DNA from: Enterobacter cloacae complex sp. ECNIH7
GTDB lineage: Bacteria; Pseudomonadota; Gammaproteobacteria; Enterobacterales; Enterobacteriaceae
Assembly: GCF_002208095.1 (NCBI RefSeq)
Contig: NZ_CP017990.1
Coordinates: forward strand, 1,860,001 to 1,924,000
DNA: 64,000 nt
Direction: 5' to 3'
Shown: positions 16,400-25,215 of the stretch, piece after piece
Layout of the letters: the number at the start of each line of letters is the position of its first letter
How positions within the stretch are numbered: the first letter of the stretch is position 1
The notes under the pieces: generated by a model
Databases searched by the model: none
Seen by the model: the letters and a program-made list of their open reading frames with translations, nothing else
Told to the model about the DNA's origin: nothing
Position numbers and translations under genes: made by a program

Positions 16400-16786
16400 T
16401 TACACCATCAAACTCACCTGCGCCGCCACAATCCGCCACCCGTAGGCAAACCGCACCCACGTCTGCTGCTGGCGGCCAATGCGATCCGTGCCCTCGCGGG
16501 TAAACTCGGTGCTGCACACGGCATAATCCTCCCCGAAGGTGGTAATCACGGTGTGACGCAGCGTCCGCTGCAGCCCGGCGGCGGGGCGCGCCGCGCGAAA
16601 GGCGCGGATTTCATCAATCCCATACAGGTTTTCACCCGCTCCCAGACGCACCGTGTTTTTGTCGTGCCAGAACAGCTCGTCCAGCACCGCAACGTTGTTG
16701 CTCACCAGCGCGTCTTCATAGCGGTAAAACGCGGCGGTCACCTCGGCAACTACCCACGGCAGGTTAATGTCATCGTGATTCATCAT
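16400..16786 (-). CDS. hpxZ: Oxalurate catabolism protein HpxZ (AtzH/SnoaL-like)
   Basis: This 128-residue protein has a cone-like SnoaL/nuclear-transport-factor-2 fold pattern, with the conserved YEDALVSNNVAVLDELFW and VRLGAGENLYG blocks of the DUF3225/AtzH-like family. In Klebsiella hpxZ closes the hpxWXYZ set. Its role in oxalurate use is by association; related AtzH-like proteins are linked to amidase systems. The start overlaps the hpxY stop; 16783 is an alternative ATG. Confidence 0.85.
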   Translation of the reverse strand: MMNHDDINLPWVVAEVTAAFYRYEDALVSNNVAVLDELFWHDKNTVRLGAGENLYGIDEIRAFRAARPAAGLQRTLRHTVITTFGEDYAVCSTEFTREGTDRIGRQQQTWVRFAYGWRIVAAQVSLMV

Positions 16787-18180
16787 GCGGCCACCTCCGC
16801 CGGACGCGCGTCGGCGATCCCACTCTCTTCCAGCACGCGCGCTACGCGCAGGCAGGCCTGCTCGTTAAACGGCGCGGCAATTAGCTGCAGGCCAATCGGC
16901 GCACCCTGGGCGGTGCGCAGCGGAACGGTGGTCACGGGCAGGCCCAGAAACGAAATCGGCTGGGTCAGCATCCCCATGCTGGCGCGAATGGGGAGCGGCT
17001 GACCGTTAATCTCCATGGTCTGCTCACCCGCGAGCGTGGCGCTGCGCGGCGTCGCCGGAGCGATCAGCACGTCGGCCTGCGCGAACAGGGTTTTAAACGC
17101 CTGCCGGGCGTGCGCGCGAAACCGCTGGGCCTGAATGTACCAGGCGGAGGGGATCATTGCGCCTGCCAGCAGGCGTTCCCGGGAGTGCGGCTCAAACCGC
17201 TCGGGCTCGCGGCGAAGCGCGGGCAGGTACTGATTTCCCCCTTCGGAGGCGCTGATGATAAACGCCGCGGAGCGCGCCAGTTCGGCATCAGGGAACTGCA
17301 GCTCATCCTGCACGTCGAGCGCCTTCGCCACCCGCGCCACGGCGTCTCTGGCATCCGCGTCGCACCAGGTGGTGAAGTAGCCGCCGAGCACCGCGCAGCG
17401 CAGGCCGTCAAGCCCGCGGTCGATCAGGGGACGCGTCTGCTCGCGCGAGCTCTCTGCCTGAAAAGCGTCGCTGCTGTCACGGCCCTGCAGCGCATCGTAT
17501 ACGGACGCCAGATCGCAGACGCGGCGGGCAAAGGGGCCGATATGATCGAGGCTCGCGACAAACGGATGGCTGCCGGATCGTGACAGGCGGCCAAACGTGG
17601 GCTTCAGGCCGTAGATGCCGCACAGGGAGGCCGGAACGCGAATCGAGCCGTTGGTGTCGGTGCCGAGCGAAAAATGCACCAGCCCGGCGGCCACGGCGGC
17701 GGCCGAGCCGCCGGACGAGCCGCCCGCAATGCGTGCCAGATCGTGCGGGTTACGCGTCGTGCCGTAGTGGCTGTTTTCGGTCGTGAAGCCGTAGGCGTAG
17801 GCGTCCATGTTCACCATCCCGGTCAGCAGCCCGCCCGCGCTGCGCAGCTGGCGCACCGCGAAGCTGTCAGCGGCCGCGGCGGGGCGCTGGCTGAACAGCT
17901 CTGCCCCGGCAAGGGTGGTGTGGCCGGCAACGTCGAACAGGTTTTTTACCGCGTAGGGTACGCCCGCCAGCGGCGGCAGGGAGCGCTTTTCGCGACGCAG
18001 GGTATCGATGCTCTCGGCCTCGGCGAGCATGCGTGCTTCCGTCACGGCGGTCCAGGCGCCGATCTGCGGGTTAACGCGCGCAATCGCCTCCAGCGTCTGG
18101 CGGGCAATCTCGCGAGCGCTCAGCTCGCCCGCGCCCAGCGCATGCTGGATCGCGCTGATACTCATCTCGTGTAGCCTCAT
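16783..18180 (-). CDS. hpxY: AtzE-type amidase HpxY
   Basis: This 465-residue amidase-signature enzyme has the catalytic lysine in PYAVKNLFD near residue 84. The Gly-Ser rich loop G-G-S-S-G-G-S-A-A-A follows near 155-164, and the nucleophile serine lies in T-D-T-N-G-S-I-R-V-P. It resembles AtzE and GatA and is encoded beside a GatC/AtzG-like small protein. It is the likely oxalurate- or ureido-amide-cleaving enzyme of the branch. It overlaps both neighbours by four bases. Confidence 0.88.
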   Translation of the reverse strand: MRLHEMSISAIQHALGAGELSAREIARQTLEAIARVNPQIGAWTAVTEARMLAEAESIDTLRREKRSLPPLAGVPYAVKNLFDVAGHTTLAGAELFSQRPAAAADSFAVRQLRSAGGLLTGMVNMDAYAYGFTTENSHYGTTRNPHDLARIAGGSSGGSAAAVAAGLVHFSLGTDTNGSIRVPASLCGIYGLKPTFGRLSRSGSHPFVASLDHIGPFARRVCDLASVYDALQGRDSSDAFQAESSREQTRPLIDRGLDGLRCAVLGGYFTTWCDADARDAVARVAKALDVQDELQFPDAELARSAAFIISASEGGNQYLPALRREPERFEPHSRERLLAGAMIPSAWYIQAQRFRAHARQAFKTLFAQADVLIAPATPRSATLAGEQTMEINGQPLPIRASMGMLTQPISFLGLPVTTVPLRTAQGAPIGLQLIAAPFNEQACLRVARVLEESGIADARPAEVAA

Positions 18181-18365
18181 GCTTTGTACACTCCTGCGAT
18201 CTCCAGACGGTCATCGAGCGGCAGCGCCATCAGCGGGGCGGCCATGCTTGCAATGCGGCTGAACTGCACCTGCAGCTCGGCGCGGCGGGCATCGTCCAGC
18301 GTCACGTCGAGCACGGACTCCATTTGCGCCAGATACGCCTGCCAGTCGGGTTGTTGTGTCGTCAT
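18177..18365 (-). CDS. hpxX: AtzG-like small subunit HpxX
   Basis: This 62-residue protein is of the AtzG/DUF4089 type (blocks WQAYLAQMESVLDV and MALPLDDRLEIAGVYKA), resembling GatC, which wraps around amidase subunits. The frame is open further upstream into hpxW, but the real start at 18365 has GAGGAG directly before it and starts just past the hpxW stop. Its stop overlaps the hpxY start. It probably stabilises HpxY. Confidence 0.85.
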   Translation of the reverse strand: MTTQQPDWQAYLAQMESVLDVTLDDARRAELQVQFSRIASMAAPLMALPLDDRLEIAGVYKA

Positions 18366-18375
18366 TGTTTTCTCC

Positions 18376-19959
18376 TCAGAATCCGGCGGCCGCGCCGTTG
18401 CTGCGCGGGTCAAATGCTCCTTCGAACAGCCCGTTGGGGTGGCGGACAATCGCGCCCGCGTGGCCCATCGCTTCGCTGAAGTCAGGGAAGATTTCCACCT
18501 CGTGTCCAAGCGCCTGAAGCCGTGAGACCGTCTCAGCGGTAAAGCGTCCTTCCAGCTTTAACGTGTCCGAGGTTTGTCCCCAGGTGCGCCCCAGCAGCCA
18601 GCGCGGGCGGGAAATGCTCTCCTGCAGTGGCACGCCCTGAATCGCGTAGCGGGTAAAGAGCGCGGCCTGGGTTTGCGGCTGGCCGTCGCCGCCCATCGAT
18701 CCGTAGACCATCACGCGCCCGTCCTTAAGACGCGCCGCCGCCGGGTTCAGGGTATGGAAGGGCTGCTTGCCCGGCGCGAGGGCCAGAAGACTATCGGGAT
18801 CGAGGCTGAACGATGCCCCCCGATTCTGCCAGACGATGCCGGTGTCGGGCAGCACCACGCCGCTGCCAAACTCGTGATAGATACTCTGGATAAACGACAC
18901 GGCGAGCCCGCTGCTGTCCATCACTCCCATCCACACCGTATCGCCGGGGCCTTTTCCGCTGCCCCACGGCGCGGCGCGGCCGTCGTCAACCCTGTCGGCA
19001 AGCGCCTGCAGGGCGGCGGGATCCAGCAGACCCTGAATATCGGTTTTCAGCTCGCGCGGGTCGGTGATGTGGGCATCGCGCAGGCCAAAGGCCAGCTTGG
19101 TGGCTTCAACGATGCGGTGAATGGTGTCGGCGTCGTCGGCCTCCGCCATATTCAGGCGGTCGGTGATGCCGAGTATCGCCAGCGAGACCAGTCCCTGCGT
19201 CGGCGGGGCGTGGTTAAAGATCTCCCCCTGCTGATGCTGCAGCCTCAGCGGCGCGGTGCGCCGGGCGACGTGCGTGCGCAAATCGGCCAGCGTCACGGGC
19301 AGGCCCAGCGTCTCCATGCCGTGCGCCAGGACTTCCGCCAGCGGGCCGCGGTAAAAGCTGTCCAGACCGTCCTCCGCCAGGCGCGTCAACGTCGTGGCCA
19401 TGGCGGGCTGGTAAAAGCGGCTCCCGACCTCTGGCGGCTTGCCGTCCACCAGCCAGGTTTCCGCGAAGCCGGGGATGTGCTTCAGCTCGTCGAATTTGCT
19501 GGCTGTGGCATGGGCCTGCGAGGCCGTGACCGGCGTGCCGTTCTTCGCATAGTCAATGGCGTCGGCCAGCAGGCGGGCCAGCGGCAGCGCCTTGCCGGTC
19601 ATCTCGCGCGAGACCTTCAGCGCCTCGTCCCAGCCGCTCACCGTGCCGGCGACGGTCAGCGCCGCGCGGGGGCCGCGGTGGGGAATATGCGCCAGCCCGT
19701 CGTAGGCGGCGAGCGTTGCGCGCGATCCCGCCGCGCCGCTGGCATCAATGGCGACAGGTTCGCCTTCCGGCGGCACGATAAGCCAGAAGCCATCGCCGCC
19801 CAGCCCGTTCATGTGCGGATAAACCACGGCAACGGTGGCCGCCGCGGCGACCATCGCCTCTATCGCGCTGCCGCCTTCGCGCAGTACCGCCAGCGCGCTC
19901 TGGCTGGCAAGATGGTGGGGCGCAACGGCCATGCCGTGCGTGGAGACATTACTTTGCAT
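18376..19959 (-). CDS. hpxW: Oxamate amidohydrolase proenzyme HpxW
   Basis: This 527-residue member of the gamma-glutamyltranspeptidase-like Ntn hydrolase family matches Klebsiella HpxW, which hydrolyses oxamate to oxalate and ammonia. Autoprocessing would occur before Thr341 in G-P-G-D-T-V-W-M-G, the expected new N-terminal nucleophile. It has no signal peptide, unlike periplasmic GGT. First gene of the hpxWXYZ operon, divergent from hpxU. No dehydrogenase gene (hpxV in Klebsiella, as I recall) lies between hpxU and hpxW. Confidence 0.9.
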   Translation of the reverse strand: MQSNVSTHGMAVAPHHLASQSALAVLREGGSAIEAMVAAAATVAVVYPHMNGLGGDGFWLIVPPEGEPVAIDASGAAGSRATLAAYDGLAHIPHRGPRAALTVAGTVSGWDEALKVSREMTGKALPLARLLADAIDYAKNGTPVTASQAHATASKFDELKHIPGFAETWLVDGKPPEVGSRFYQPAMATTLTRLAEDGLDSFYRGPLAEVLAHGMETLGLPVTLADLRTHVARRTAPLRLQHQQGEIFNHAPPTQGLVSLAILGITDRLNMAEADDADTIHRIVEATKLAFGLRDAHITDPRELKTDIQGLLDPAALQALADRVDDGRAAPWGSGKGPGDTVWMGVMDSSGLAVSFIQSIYHEFGSGVVLPDTGIVWQNRGASFSLDPDSLLALAPGKQPFHTLNPAAARLKDGRVMVYGSMGGDGQPQTQAALFTRYAIQGVPLQESISRPRWLLGRTWGQTSDTLKLEGRFTAETVSRLQALGHEVEIFPDFSEAMGHAGAIVRHPNGLFEGAFDPRSNGAAAGF

Positions 19960-20013
19960 AAAGCGTCCTCGTAACCCTGAAAGTCACAAGGTGCTGCAAA
20001 AGCTGTTCCAGAT

Positions 20014-20031
20014 CTGAAAGAAAAGTTTCAG
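20014..20031. promoter_or_regulatory. Palindrome upstream of hpxU and hpxW (candidate HpxU operator)
   Basis: CTGAAA-GAAAAG-TTTCAG is a perfect 6-bp inverted repeat. It lies 13 bases upstream of a TATAAT box (20044-20049) reading toward hpxU and about 55 bases before the hpxW start. GAAA/TTTC dyads are typical of RpiR-family operators. Confidence 0.45.
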
Positions 20032-20077
20032 TAAACTGGCACGTATAATGAATACGCATAATAAAAGGTACAATGTG

Positions 20078-20089
20078 ATGAAACAAAAG
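20078..20089. promoter_or_regulatory. ATGAAACAAAAG motif, copy 1 (before hpxU)
   Basis: This 12-base string recurs exactly, inverted, at 21100-21111 ahead of the ABC importer operon. Repetition in both promoter regions flanking the RpiR-type regulator gene suggests a shared regulatory site. Confidence 0.4.
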
Positions 20090-20102
20090 TTACAGAGGCG
20101 CT

Positions 20103-20942
20103 ATGGAACAACTGGATGAACGTCTGAAAGCACAGTACCCGTCGCTGTCGCCGCAGGAGCAGCGGGTGGCGGACTTTATTTTCGACCATTTTGACGACCT
20201 GATTAGCTACAACAGCGCCGAGCTGGCGCAGCTGAGCGGGGTGTCGAAAGCCACGGTCAGCCGTCTGTTTAAGCGTCTGGGCTATGAGAAATACAAGGAC
20301 ATGCGCGACGAGCTGCGCACCCTGCGCCAGAGCGGGATGCCGCTCACCGATAACCGCGACGCGGTGCAGGGCAATACGCTGCTGGCGCGCCACTATAAGC
20401 AGGAGATGGCGAACCTGACCCAGTGGGTCAATGCCCTCGACGCGCAGCAGTTTGCCGACGCCATGGCCTGCATGGTGAAGGCGCGGCGCATCGTCATTAT
20501 CGGCATGCGTAACGCCTATCCGGCGGCGCTGCACCTGCGCCAGCAGCTGCTGCAGGCGCGCGGTCAGGTGCTGGTTCTGCCGCAGCCGGGGCAGAGCCTG
20601 GGCGAGGAGCTGGTGGATTTAACGCCGGACGATCTGGTGGTCATGATGGCCTTTCGCCGCCGCCCGCGCATCATCCGCCCGCTGATGCAGCAGCTTCAGA
20701 GCAGCGGTATTCCGGTGCTGCTGATGTGCGAGCCGCAGGCGCACAGCCTGTTTCCGCTGGCGAGCTGGCAGCTCTGCGCCCCGCTGGACAGCGTCTCGGC
20801 CTATGACAGCTACTCCTCGGTCAACAGCCTGATCAACCTGCTGGCAAACGCCTTCCTGCATGAAATTCTCGATAAAGGCCGTCCGCGCATTCACGAAATT
20901 GCCTCCCTCTACCAGCAGCTGGACGAACTCGAACAACGATAA
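20103..20942 (+). CDS. hpxU: MurR/RpiR family regulator HpxU
   Basis: This 279-residue regulator has an N-terminal helix-turn-helix of the RpiR type (LSGVSKATVSRLFKRLGY near residues 44-61) and a C-terminal SIS sugar-isomerase-like domain from about residue 120 that would sense a metabolite. It is divergent from hpxW and upstream of the importer/hpxJK operon and likely regulates both. The ribosome-binding site is weak. Confidence 0.87.
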   Translation: MEQLDERLKAQYPSLSPQEQRVADFIFDHFDDLISYNSAELAQLSGVSKATVSRLFKRLGYEKYKDMRDELRTLRQSGMPLTDNRDAVQGNTLLARHYKQEMANLTQWVNALDAQQFADAMACMVKARRIVIIGMRNAYPAALHLRQQLLQARGQVLVLPQPGQSLGEELVDLTPDDLVVMMAFRRRPRIIRPLMQQLQSSGIPVLLMCEPQAHSLFPLASWQLCAPLDSVSAYDSYSSVNSLINLLANAFLHEILDKGRPRIHEIASLYQQLDELEQR

Positions 20943-21099
20943 TGGGGCATCAGGGTGGTGCTTTGCATTGAAATGGTGCATGTGGCGGGTCGGGAAAACG
21001 CTCGTTTTTTCGACCCTTCCCCGTTTTATCAGGCTTTACAAGAATATTTCCCGCTTCGCCCTGGTTGGCACATTAGTTGCAAAATCACATTCAAAGAAT

Positions 21100-21111
21100 C
21101 TTTTGTTTCAT
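21100..21111. promoter_or_regulatory. ATGAAACAAAAG motif, copy 2 (before the ABC importer)
   Basis: This is the exact reverse complement of the 12-base motif upstream of hpxU, placed 22 bases before the importer's first start codon. It is a candidate HpxU site. Confidence 0.4.
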
Positions 21112-21133
21112 GTTAACGTTACGGGGAAGCACC

Positions 21134-21916
21134 ATGAAAAAATTGTTGATTGCACTGGCCGGGGCCGCATGTCTCTTCACACAGCTGCCGGCAAAGGCTG
21201 ACCAGCTTCAGGATATCGAGAAGCGCGGCACCATCCGCATTGCCGTTCCGCAGGACTTCCCGCCGTTTGGCTCGGTGGGGACCGATCTGCAGCCGCAGGG
21301 CTATGACATCGACATGGCGCGCTATCTGGCCAAACAGATGAAGCTCAAGCTGCAGCTGGTGCCGGTGACCAGCGCCAACCGCGTGCCGTATCTGCAAACC
21401 GATAAGGTGGATCTGGTCATTTCAAGCCTCGGTAAAAACCCGGAGCGCGAGAAGGTGATCGACTTTAGCCGCGCTTACGCGCCGTTCTTCCTCGGCGTGT
21501 TTGGTCCGAAAGGCGCCGAGCTGAAAGATGCCGCCGCGCTGAGCGGAAAAACCATCGGCGTGACGCGCGGGGCGGTGGAGGACATGGTGCTGACCGGCCT
21601 GGCGCCGAAAGACGCGGACGTGAAGCGCTACGAGGATAACAACACCACGCTCTCCGCCTACCTCTCCGGACAGGTGCAGTACGTGGCAACCGGCAACCTC
21701 GTGGTGGCGGCCATTTCGCGCCAGAACGCGGATAAAGCCCCGGTGCCGAGCTTTATGCTGAAAGATTCGCCGTGCTTTATTGGCCTGAAGAAAAACGAAC
21801 CGGCCCTGAAGGCAAAGGTGGATGCGCTGATTGAGCAGGGCATCAAGGACGGCACGCTGAACGGCCTGTCCGAGCAATGGCTGAAGGCCCCGCTGCCGGC
21901 AAACCTTGGCGCCTGA
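21134..21916 (+). CDS. ABC importer periplasmic binding protein (family 3)
   Basis: This 260-residue protein has a clear signal peptide (MKKLLIALAGAACLFTQLPAKA, cleavage after AKA). It is a bacterial extracellular solute-binding protein of the amino-acid type: GTIRIAVPQDFPPFG, GYDIDMARYLAKQ and D-L-V-I-S-S-L-G-K-N-P-E-R blocks. It heads an operon with two permeases, an ATPase, HpxJ and HpxK, so the cargo is probably an allantoate- or ureido-type purine catabolite. The position corresponds to hpxF-type genes of Klebsiella. The start at 21134 follows GGGGAAG and gives the signal peptide at the N-terminus. Confidence 0.87.
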   Translation: MKKLLIALAGAACLFTQLPAKADQLQDIEKRGTIRIAVPQDFPPFGSVGTDLQPQGYDIDMARYLAKQMKLKLQLVPVTSANRVPYLQTDKVDLVISSLGKNPEREKVIDFSRAYAPFFLGVFGPKGAELKDAAALSGKTIGVTRGAVEDMVLTGLAPKDADVKRYEDNNTTLSAYLSGQVQYVATGNLVVAAISRQNADKAPVPSFMLKDSPCFIGLKKNEPALKAKVDALIEQGIKDGTLNGLSEQWLKAPLPANLGA

Positions 21917-21920
21917 GCCG

Positions 21921-22586
21921 ATGACTGAGCAACTTCATTTCTCCGCGCTCTGGCCGCACTGGCCGGAGCTGCTGGCGGGGCTATGGGTCACCGTTCAGCT
22001 GACGGTGATGGCCACCGTCGGCGGGCTGGCGATAGGGATTTTCGGGGCGGCGATCCGCAGCGGACGCAAAACCTGGTTCAGCCGGATCTGGGGCGGCTAC
22101 GTGGAAATTATCCGCAACACGCCGTTTGTGGTGCAGCTGTTTTTCATCGTCTTCGGCCTGCCGAATCTCGGGCTGAAGATGACGGCCGGGGAAGCGGCGC
22201 TGCTGGCCATGGTGGTGAACCTGGGCGCCTACAGCACAGAGATTATCCGCGCGGGCATTCAGGTCACGCCGAAAGGGCAGTGGGAGGCCGGACGCGTGCT
22301 GGGGCTGACCCGCCTGCAGACCTTTATTCGCGTGGTGCTGCCGCCCGCGCTGCAGCGCATTTACCCGGCGCTGGTGAGCCAGTGCATCATCGTGATGCTC
22401 GGCTCGTCGGTGGTGTCGCAGGTCTCGTATGAAGAGCTGACCTTCGCCGCCAACCTGATCCAGTCCAGAACGTTTCTGAGCTTTGAGGTTTATCTGGTGA
22501 CAACCGGGATTTACTTAGCGCTGTCGATTACCCTGCGCCAGCTGATGATGGCGGCAGGACGCAAATGGCTGGGGGTGCAGGCATGA
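21921..22586 (+). CDS. ABC importer permease 1 (HisMQ/GlnP type)
   Basis: This 221-residue inner-membrane permease has five or so hydrophobic helices. Its EAA-type cytoplasmic loop reads GRVLGLTRLQTFIRVVLPPAL, and the GTPFVVQLFF-like segment reads IIRNTPFVVQLFFIVFGLP. It pairs with the next permease to form the channel of an amino-acid-type importer. The stop overlaps the start of the second permease by ATGA. Confidence 0.88.
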   Translation: MTEQLHFSALWPHWPELLAGLWVTVQLTVMATVGGLAIGIFGAAIRSGRKTWFSRIWGGYVEIIRNTPFVVQLFFIVFGLPNLGLKMTAGEAALLAMVVNLGAYSTEIIRAGIQVTPKGQWEAGRVLGLTRLQTFIRVVLPPALQRIYPALVSQCIIVMLGSSVVSQVSYEELTFAANLIQSRTFLSFEVYLVTTGIYLALSITLRQLMMAAGRKWLGVQA

Positions 22587-23242
22587 TGACCACCTTTACC
22601 GACTGGGACATTATTCGCAACCTGCTGCTGGCCGGACGCTGGACGGTGCTGCTGTCGCTGGTGGCGTTTGTCGGCGGGGCGGCGGTGACGCTGCCGCTCC
22701 TGCTGCTGCGCCTGACGGGCGGGCGCACGGTCAGGCGCATCATCCGCGGCTATATTGAGCTGTTTCAGGGCACGCCGCTGCTGATGCAGCTGTTCCTGGC
22801 CTTCTTCGGCGTGGCGCTGTTCGGCATCGACGTTTCGCCGTGGACCGCCGCCTCGCTGGCGCTCACCTTCTACACCAGCGCGTTTCTGCTCGATATCTGG
22901 TTTGGCAGCATTCGCGCCCTGCCGAAAGGGCAGTGGGAAGCGTCGCGCTGTCTGGGGCTGACCTTCGGCCAGACCCTGTTTCGCGTCGTCGCCCCGCAGG
23001 CGCTGCGCATCGGCATCGCCCCGACGGTCGGCTTTGCCGTTCAGGTGATCAAGGGCACCGCGCTGGCGTCGATCATCGGCTTTATTGAGCTGACCAAGGC
23101 CGGGACCATGCTGACCAACGTGACGTATCAGCCGTTTAAGGTCTTTGCGCTGGTGGCGCTCGGCTACTTTATTCTGTGTTATCCGCTGTCGCGCTACAGC
23201 CGCTATCTGGAGACGAAATTCAATGCCTCTCATCACCATTAA
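22583..23242 (+). CDS. ABC importer permease 2 (HisMQ/GlnP type)
   Basis: This 219-residue permease is homologous to the preceding one. It has the EAA-type loop GLTFGQTLFRVVAPQALRIG, the segment FQGTPLLMQLFLAFFG and several transmembrane helices. Two adjacent ATGs (22583, 22586) are possible starts. The last 20 bases overlap the start of the ATPase gene, which is common for these operons. Confidence 0.88.
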   Translation: MMTTFTDWDIIRNLLLAGRWTVLLSLVAFVGGAAVTLPLLLLRLTGGRTVRRIIRGYIELFQGTPLLMQLFLAFFGVALFGIDVSPWTAASLALTFYTSAFLLDIWFGSIRALPKGQWEASRCLGLTFGQTLFRVVAPQALRIGIAPTVGFAVQVIKGTALASIIGFIELTKAGTMLTNVTYQPFKVFALVALGYFILCYPLSRYSRYLETKFNASHHH

Positions 23243-23912
23243 TCAGGTGCAGAAGCACTACGGCGATAACCACGTGCTCAAGGGCGTCGATCTGGATATC
23301 GACATGGGCCAGGTGATCTCCATTATCGGGCGCAGCGGGTCGGGCAAAAGCACGCTGCTGCGCTGCATCAACGGCCTGGAAGGCTATCAGGACGGCAGCA
23401 TCAAGCTGGGCGGCATGACCATTACCGATCGGGATTCCCAGGCGCGCGAAATCAGCCGCTCGGTCGGGATGGTGTTTCAGAGCTTCAACCTGTTCCCACA
23501 CATGACGGCGCTGGAAAACGTGATGCTCGCCCCGCGTCGGGTGCTGAAGAAAAGCGCCGCCGAATGCCGCGAGCTGGCGAAGCAGATGCTGGAGAAAGTG
23601 GGCTTAGGCGATCGTCTGGATTACTACCCGTCGAGCCTCTCCGGCGGCCAGCAGCAGCGCGTGGCGATTGCCCGCGCGCTGGCGATGTCGCCTAAAGTTT
23701 TACTCTGCGACGAGATCACCTCCGCGCTCGACCCGGAGCTGGTGGGCGAAGTGCTCAAGGTGCTGGAGCAGCTGGCGGCCGAGGGGATGACGCTCATACT
23801 GGTTACCCATGAAATGAATTTTGCCCGCGAAGTGGGCGACCGCGTGGTGTTTATGCACCAGGGGAAAGTCTGGGAGCAGGGCGACAGCAAAACGCTGTTC
23901 GCCAACCCGTAG
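23223..23912 (+). CDS. ABC importer ATPase with premature amber codon
   Basis: This ATPase has Walker A G-R-S-G-S-G-K-S-T, the Q-loop VFQSFNLFPH, the signature L-S-G-G-Q-Q-Q-R, Walker B V-L-L-C-D-E and the H-loop LVTHEM. The reading frame meets TAG at 23910-23912 after F-A-N-P. Past it the same frame continues T-T-E-L-K-Q-F-I-S-S-V-R-G-L-N to a TGA at 23958-23960, a normal C-terminus for this family. A CAG-to-TAG change would explain it. The truncated product is 229 residues instead of about 245 and keeps all catalytic motifs, so it may still work. It could also be a sequencing error or a suppressed stop. Confidence 0.85.
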   Translation: MPLITINQVQKHYGDNHVLKGVDLDIDMGQVISIIGRSGSGKSTLLRCINGLEGYQDGSIKLGGMTITDRDSQAREISRSVGMVFQSFNLFPHMTALENVMLAPRRVLKKSAAECRELAKQMLEKVGLGDRLDYYPSSLSGGQQQRVAIARALAMSPKVLLCDEITSALDPELVGEVLKVLEQLAAEGMTLILVTHEMNFAREVGDRVVFMHQGKVWEQGDSKTLFANP

Positions 23913-23973
23913 ACCACGGAACTGAAGCAGTTCATCTCCTCCGTGCGCGGCCTCAACTGATAAGGACTGACAA

Positions 23974-25215
23974 ATGGATATAGCACGCTTTCCGCAAATC
24001 AACCCGCCCCAGCGCCTGCTGATGGGGCCGGGCCCGATCAACGCCGACCCGCGCGTGCTGCGCGCCATGTCGAGCCAGCTGATCGGCCAGTACGATCCGG
24101 CCATGACCCACTACATGAACGAGGTGATGGCGCTCTATCGCGGGGTGTTCCGCACCGAGAACCACTGGACGATGCTGGTGGACGGCACCTCCCGCGCGGG
24201 AATTGAAGCCATTCTGGTCTCCGCCATCCGCCCGGGAGATAAGGTGCTGGTGCCGGTCTTTGGCCGCTTTGGTCATCTGCTGTGCGAAATTGCCCGCCGC
24301 TGCCGCGCGGAGGTGCATACCATCGAGGTGCCGTGGGGCGAGGTGTTTACCCCGGACCAGGTAGAGGATGCGATTAAGCGTATTCGTCCGCGCCTGCTGC
24401 TGACCGTGCAGGGCGACACCTCCACCACCATGCTGCAGCCGCTCGCCGAGCTGGGCGCGATCTGCCGCCGCTACGACGTGCTGTTCTACACCGACGCCAC
24501 CGCGTCGCTCGGCGGCAACGCGCTGGAGACCGACGCCTGGGGGCTGGACGCCGTCTCGGCCGGGATGCAGAAGTGCCTCGGCGGCCCGTCGGGCACCTCG
24601 CCGATCACCCTGAGCGCGCGCATGGAGGAGGCGATCCGCCGCCGCAAATGCGTTGAGGAAGGCATCCGCACCGACGCCCACCGCGACGGCGACGAGGAGA
24701 TGATCTACTCCAACTACTTCGATCTCGGCATGGTGATGGACTACTGGGGGCCGGAGCGTCTTAACCACCATACCGAAGCCACGACCGCGCTGTTTGGTGC
24801 CCGCGAGTGCGCGCGTCTGATCCTGCAGGAAGGGCTCGATAACGGCATCGCGCGCCATAAGCTGCACGGCGATGCGCTGCTGAAGGGCATTCAGGCGATG
24901 GGGCTGGAGACCTTTGGCGACCTGAAGCACAAGATGAACAACGTGCTGGGCGTGGTTATCCCGCAGGGCGTCAACGGCGACCAGGTGCGTAAGCTGATGC
25001 TGGAGGATTTCGGGATTGAAATCGGCACCTCGTTTGGCCCGCTGCACGGCAAAGTGTGGCGCATCGGCACCATGGGCTACAACGCGCGCAAAGACTGCGT
25101 GATGACCACCCTGAGCGCGCTGGAGTCGGTGCTGAACTACCTGAAATTCTCCACCACGCAGGGGGCCGCCATGCAGGCCGCGTGGGACCACTATCGCCGC
25201 GAGACGCCGCAATGA
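23974..25215 (+). CDS. hpxJ: PLP-dependent aminotransferase HpxJ (PucG-like)
   Basis: This 413-residue class V aminotransferase is close to ureidoglycine-glyoxylate/alanine-glyoxylate aminotransferases. It starts with substrate-side block LLMGPGPINADPRVL, has FYTDATASLGG and the PLP lysine in SAGMQKCLGGPSG. In purine breakdown it would move the amino group of ureidoglycine to an oxo acid. AAGGA precedes the start and the stop overlaps the hpxK start by ATGA. Confidence 0.88.
   Translation: MDIARFPQINPPQRLLMGPGPINADPRVLRAMSSQLIGQYDPAMTHYMNEVMALYRGVFRTENHWTMLVDGTSRAGIEAILVSAIRPGDKVLVPVFGRFGHLLCEIARRCRAEVHTIEVPWGEVFTPDQVEDAIKRIRPRLLLTVQGDTSTTMLQPLAELGAICRRYDVLFYTDATASLGGNALETDAWGLDAVSAGMQKCLGGPSGTSPITLSARMEEAIRRRKCVEEGIRTDAHRDGDEEMIYSNYFDLGMVMDYWGPERLNHHTEATTALFGARECARLILQEGLDNGIARHKLHGDALLKGIQAMGLETFGDLKHKMNNVLGVVIPQGVNGDQVRKLMLEDFGIEIGTSFGPLHGKVWRIGTMGYNARKDCVMTTLSALESVLNYLKFSTTQGAAMQAAWDHYRRETPQ

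Noticed and set aside
23953..25212. A 419-codon minus-strand frame opposite hpxJ
   Set aside because: Complementary-frame shadow of a clear aminotransferase; His/Arg-rich, no domain.
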